This document shows, piece by piece, positions 3,934 through 6,462 of a stretch of 6,462 bases of DNA. The position numbers were made by a program, and so were the translations under genes. Source of the DNA: Nitrospirota bacterium (GTDB lineage: Bacteria; Nitrospirota; Nitrospiria; Nitrospirales; UBA8639); assembly GCA_003233615.1 (NCBI GenBank), contig QIMB01000353.1, positions 1 through 6,462 of the forward strand, read 5' to 3'. The notes beneath the pieces are model-generated. The model was given only the letters and a program-made list of their open reading frames with translations, made no database searches and was not told the DNA's origin. Positions within the stretch are counted from its first letter, which is position 1; each line of letters opens with the position of its first letter.

Positions 3934-4998
3934 ATGATTCTTGCCGGTGACATTGGAGCCACAAAAATAAATTTAGCGCTGTTTGAATGGGACAAAGGAC
4001 GGGTCGAGCCCATCCGTGAAGATACGGTATGGACCGCTGATTATGAATCCCTCGAAGAAGTCCTGACGGAATTCATGGAAGAACCGGAATCGACGGATTC
4101 CGATTCGGATGATCCTTCAGAAGAACCCGAAGAATCCTCCCCGGAACCGTCCTCTTCCGCAAGCCCTTTGACAGCTGCCTGTTTCGGCGTACCGGGCCCG
4201 GTACTCAACAATACGTGTCGAACCACAAATATTCCCTGGACGATTGAAGGCGATGCGCTCGCGGAATTTTTACACATTCCTCAGGTCAGGTTGTTGAACG
4301 ACTTAGAAGCCACGGCCTATGGTCTGCCCTTCCTGGAACCAGACGAAATTGAAGATCTCAATCCAACCGCCCCCTCTCCTCCTCCCGATGCCACCCGAGT
4401 CCTCCTCGCGGCTGGAACCGGCTTAGGAGAATCGCTGATGGTATGGACAGGAAAGGACTACCAGATTTGTCCCTCCGAAGGTGGCCATGCCGATTTTGCT
4501 CCCAACAACGATTTAGAAATTGAATTGTTACGATATTTGCGCACCAGTTATTTGCATGTGAGTTACGAACGTGTGCTCTCCGGGCCTGGCTTACATTTGA
4601 TCTATCAATTCTTGCGCGATACTCAGAAAAATGAACCGACCTGGTTTGCTGAAAAACTTCCCACGGGTGATCCAGGATCATTAATTGCCGAAGCGGGGCT
4701 TGAGGGCAAACCCGATATTTGCAAAAACGCGCTCCACCTGTTTGTGTCGATCTATGGGGCCGAGGCCGGAAATATGGCGCTCAACACTCTAGCCATGGGC
4801 GGCGTGTATCTTGGGGGAGGCATTGCACCGAAAATTTTACCGGCACTTCAAGACGGAACCTTCATGAAATCGTTTTTAGCTAAAGGCCGCTATAAACGAT
4901 TGCTCGGAAAAATCCCCGTGCGTGTGATGTTAAATCCACACACGGCACTCCTCGGTGCCGCATCTGTCGCCGCCGGCATGACAGCGAAGGGTCCGTAA
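3934..4998 (+). CDS. glk: Glucokinase (Glk)
   Basis: A 354-residue glucokinase of the proteobacterial Glk family, which phosphorylates glucose with ATP to glucose 6-phosphate in the cytosol. Motifs in order: N-terminal phosphate loop GDIGATKINLAL (5-16), CFGVPGPV (83-90), NIPW (99-102), LLNDLEATAYG with catalytic Asp123 (120-130), AAGTGLGES (159-167), SEGGHADFAP (181-190), YERVLSGPGL (211-220) and GGVYLGGGIAPK (289-300). The family is usually about 320 residues. The excess is mainly an acidic Ser/Glu/Asp/Pro stretch at about 49-78 in the small lobe, plus a Pro-rich loop near 144-152. ATG 3934 is chosen because the phosphate loop begins four residues in; its ribosome binding site is weak. No phosphotransferase or transporter lies next to it; rpiA follows about 200 bp downstream on the same strand. 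Confidence 0.95.
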   Translation: MILAGDIGATKINLALFEWDKGRVEPIREDTVWTADYESLEEVLTEFMEEPESTDSDSDDPSEEPEESSPEPSSSASPLTAACFGVPGPVLNNTCRTTNIPWTIEGDALAEFLHIPQVRLLNDLEATAYGLPFLEPDEIEDLNPTAPSPPPDATRVLLAAGTGLGESLMVWTGKDYQICPSEGGHADFAPNNDLEIELLRYLRTSYLHVSYERVLSGPGLHLIYQFLRDTQKNEPTWFAEKLPTGDPGSLIAEAGLEGKPDICKNALHLFVSIYGAEAGNMALNTLAMGGVYLGGGIAPKILPALQDGTFMKSFLAKGRYKRLLGKIPVRVMLNPHTALLGAASVAAGMTAKGP

Positions 4999-5010
4999 AG
5001 GGTCCGTAAA
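4989..5010 (+). repeat. 11-bp tandem duplication across the glk stop codon
   Basis: GGGTCCGTAAA occurs twice in immediate succession (4989-4999 and 5000-5010). The first copy contains the glk stop codon TAA. The second adds nothing to the protein. It looks like a recent slippage duplication. Confidence 0.8.
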
Positions 5011-5194
5011 GCAATACATGGCACATGCATACATCTCATCTTCAAGCCATCTTTGGCTGATCTTCAATCGAGAAACCCTTACAATTGCCCACCTATTTCT
5101 CCTGTTTCACTCATTCAGTTCGACCAAACATGACCTACATCCCAGCGTCTTCATGTACCACGCATTTCGTTGCGGATCCTCACGAGATTGACCT

Positions 5195-5911
5195 GTGTCA
5201 TCATCAACAGACTCTCTTACACCCGATCAACACAAGGCCCAAGCCGCCCGGAAAGCCGTTGAGTATATTCAAGAAGGACAGATTCTGGGATTAGGCACCG
5301 GCTCAACTGTCCAACATTTCCTCACAGCCTTAGGCGCACGCATACAAGACGGCCTTCGCATTCGTGGGGTACCGACTTCTCAAGCAACTGCGACCTACGC
5401 CACAAAGTTGGGCATTCCCTTGTTAGGTAATGAAGAACTCTGGGACATTGATGTGGCCATTGATGGGGCCGACCAGGTTGATCCGCAACTGAATCTCATT
5501 AAAGGTGGTGGCGGAGCGTTGCTCCGGGAAAAGATTGTGGCTCGAGCCGCCAGAAAATTTATTGTGATTGTGGATGAGGCCAAACAACGGCCGCATCTGG
5601 GATTACCTTTTCCTTTACCGGTAGAAATTCTTTCCTTCGGCTGGCGAACGACGCAACGGCATGTGGAAAATATGGGCTGGCTGGCTCCTCGACGAGAGCA
5701 GAGCGGGAAACCTTTTGTGACCGACAACGGCCATTATATTGTTGATGTGCAGATTCCAATCATTGCCGATCCAACATCTCTTGAAACCAGGCTTCTTCAG
5801 CTCCCAGGCGTGGTCGAATGCGGTCTCTTTGTCCACATGGCCTCTCTCGTCATTACCGGAACCGATCAGGGTGTCCGCCTCAGTCAGGCCCCTAAAAGCG
5901 AGATCCCCTAG
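5195..5911 (+). CDS. rpiA: Ribose-5-phosphate isomerase A
   Basis: A 238-residue RpiA, which interconverts ribulose 5-phosphate and ribose 5-phosphate in the non-oxidative pentose phosphate pathway; in an autotroph it would also serve the supply of pentose phosphates. Motifs in order: GLGTGSTVQHF (32-42), GVPTSQAT (58-65), DIDVAIDGADQVD (84-96), LIKGGGGALLREKIVA (101-116), FIVIVDEAK (122-130), PLPVEIL (140-146) and LPGVVECGLF (203-212). Asp90, Asp93, Lys103 and Glu112 have exactly the spacing of the E. coli active-site residues Asp81, Asp84, Lys94 and Glu103. GTG 5195 is chosen because it gives a normal-length N-terminus; its ribosome binding site is poor. The gene follows glk by about 200 bp, too far for tight coupling but compatible with co-transcription. 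Confidence 0.95.
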   Translation: MSSSTDSLTPDQHKAQAARKAVEYIQEGQILGLGTGSTVQHFLTALGARIQDGLRIRGVPTSQATATYATKLGIPLLGNEELWDIDVAIDGADQVDPQLNLIKGGGGALLREKIVARAARKFIVIVDEAKQRPHLGLPFPLPVEILSFGWRTTQRHVENMGWLAPRREQSGKPFVTDNGHYIVDVQIPIIADPTSLETRLLQLPGVVECGLFVHMASLVITGTDQGVRLSQAPKSEIP

Positions 5912-6066
5912 CCACAGAGGTTTCCTTATCCTTAGACCATGTATTACGCACAGGCTGGGAGATGGTAAGCTATCATTGAATCTGGGCTTTTTGAGAAATC
6001 TCCCTTCGCTTACGGCTTGGGATCTGCAAGGCAACTACCGACATTAGACAGTATAAGGAGTAGCCC

Positions 6067-6126
6067 ATGAGGGAGTTCATCATGTCAGGAAAACGGATAG
6101 GAAAAGACAGCGGATCGGCATGCTGA
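6067..6126 (+). other. 19-codon leader ORF or frameshifted start of the htrA-like gene
   Basis: An AAGGAG ribosome binding site lies six bases before ATG 6067, the best translation start in this region. The frame encodes only MREFIMSGKRIGKDSGSAC and stops at 6124-6126, overlapping the ATG at 6120 of the protease frame. If the A-run at 6090-6093 had one more A, the frame would continue as MSGKTDRKRQRIG directly into the hydrophobic segment of the protease. That would supply the positive charges a signal peptide needs. Either a one-base deletion (or sequencing error) or a translationally coupled leader peptide is possible; the frameshift is more likely. Confidence 0.5.
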
Positions 6127-6462
6127 TCCTCTTGGGCTTGCTCGGATTCACACACATTCAATGTTCCGAAGCGCCCTCTCAAAACCCATCCGTAACAACG
6201 TCGTCTGCGGTTCTAGAAAAAGCGAGGCCTCAGCCGGCAATTGCTTTCGCCTCCGATGCCCCTCCCGTTGTGAAAATCTCCACCCCGCTCCTGGCATCGA
6301 ATGAGACGTTTACCAAAGTGGCCAAGGATGCCATGGCCTCAGTCGTCAACATTTCGGCCACAAAGCGAACGGCTCAGACACAGGAAAATCCTTTTTCTGA
6401 CGATCCGTTCTTTCGCCGTTTTTTTGGAGAAGAATTTGAGCGCCGGTTCAAGCAACCACGGC
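6120..6462 (+). CDS. HtrA/DegP-family serine protease, N-terminal part
   Basis: The first 114 codons of a gene cut off at the right edge. Residues 2-10 are a hydrophobic export segment (LILLGLLGF), followed by a low-complexity linker. From about residue 64, FTKVAKDAMASVVNISATK is the typical start of the HtrA/DegP/DegQ protease domain, and the loop NPFSDDPFFRRFFGEEF is also characteristic. The His-Asp-Ser triad and PDZ domains would lie beyond the window. These enzymes degrade or refold damaged proteins in the periplasm. The ATG at 6120 is the only ATG in this frame after an upstream stop, yet it lacks a ribosome binding site and a charged n-region. The true start probably lies at 6067 or 6082 in another frame. 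Confidence 0.75.
   Translation, partial: MLILLGLLGFTHIQCSEAPSQNPSVTTSSAVLEKARPQPAIAFASDAPPVVKISTPLLASNETFTKVAKDAMASVVNISATKRTAQTQENPFSDDPFFRRFFGEEFERRFKQPR

Noticed and set aside
4041..4681. Minus-strand open frames within glk
   Set aside because: Shadows of the glk reading frame; the plus-strand protein carries all the glucokinase motifs.
5957..6004. GGGAGAT...ATCTCCC inverted repeat after rpiA as a terminator
   Set aside because: The arms are only 7 bases with a 34-base loop and no T-run after the stem, so chance is a sufficient explanation.
5395..6182. Other open frames overlapping rpiA and the gap to the htrA-like gene
   Set aside because: Antisense or out-of-frame shadows of rpiA or of the htrA-like leader, without ribosome binding sites or family motifs.

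Overview
The window looks like a bacterial chromosome segment, possibly from a Nitrospira-like bacterium. That assignment is an inference from the gene set (a proteobacterial-type glucokinase next to ribose-5-phosphate isomerase A and an HtrA-type protease, plus kinesin-light-chain-like TPR proteins); no 16S or other decisive marker is present. Three chromosomal genes on the right, glk, rpiA and the 5' part of an htrA/degP-like gene, all read rightward. On the far left is the 5' part of an exported TPR protein reading leftward.

Between them, roughly 440 to 3930, is a patchwork accessory region. From left to right it holds: a Phd/YefM-RelE/ParE toxin-antitoxin pair on the plus strand (664-1246); two integron attC-like recombination sites (1299-1356 and 1432-1512); a small exported protein of unknown function on the minus strand, lying in what looks like a complete integron gene cassette (1438-2007); about 750 bp without a convincing gene but with cassette-type palindromes and an attC-like half site; and a FitB/VapC-type PIN-domain toxin whose FitA-like antitoxin is frameshifted (2759-3637). 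No integron integrase is visible, so the cassette-like part resembles an attC cluster without an integrase.

The most unusual pattern is a family of four 27-29 bp palindromes with TGTAAC/GTTACA ends, at 509, 1267, 2378 and 2497. They fall between modules: one on each side of the first toxin-antitoxin pair (the right one 5 bp from an attC-like site) and two between the cassette area and the PIN toxin. A second small palindrome family (26 bp, TGTCCG...) occurs beside each attC-like signal.

The right-hand genes are ordinary central metabolism and envelope quality control: Glk makes glucose 6-phosphate, RpiA interconverts ribulose 5-phosphate and ribose 5-phosphate, and HtrA-type proteases act in the periplasm. 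Two details stand out: a highly acidic Ser/Glu/Asp/Pro insert in the N-lobe of Glk, and a probable one-base frameshift (or an overlapping leader ORF) at the start of the htrA-like gene.
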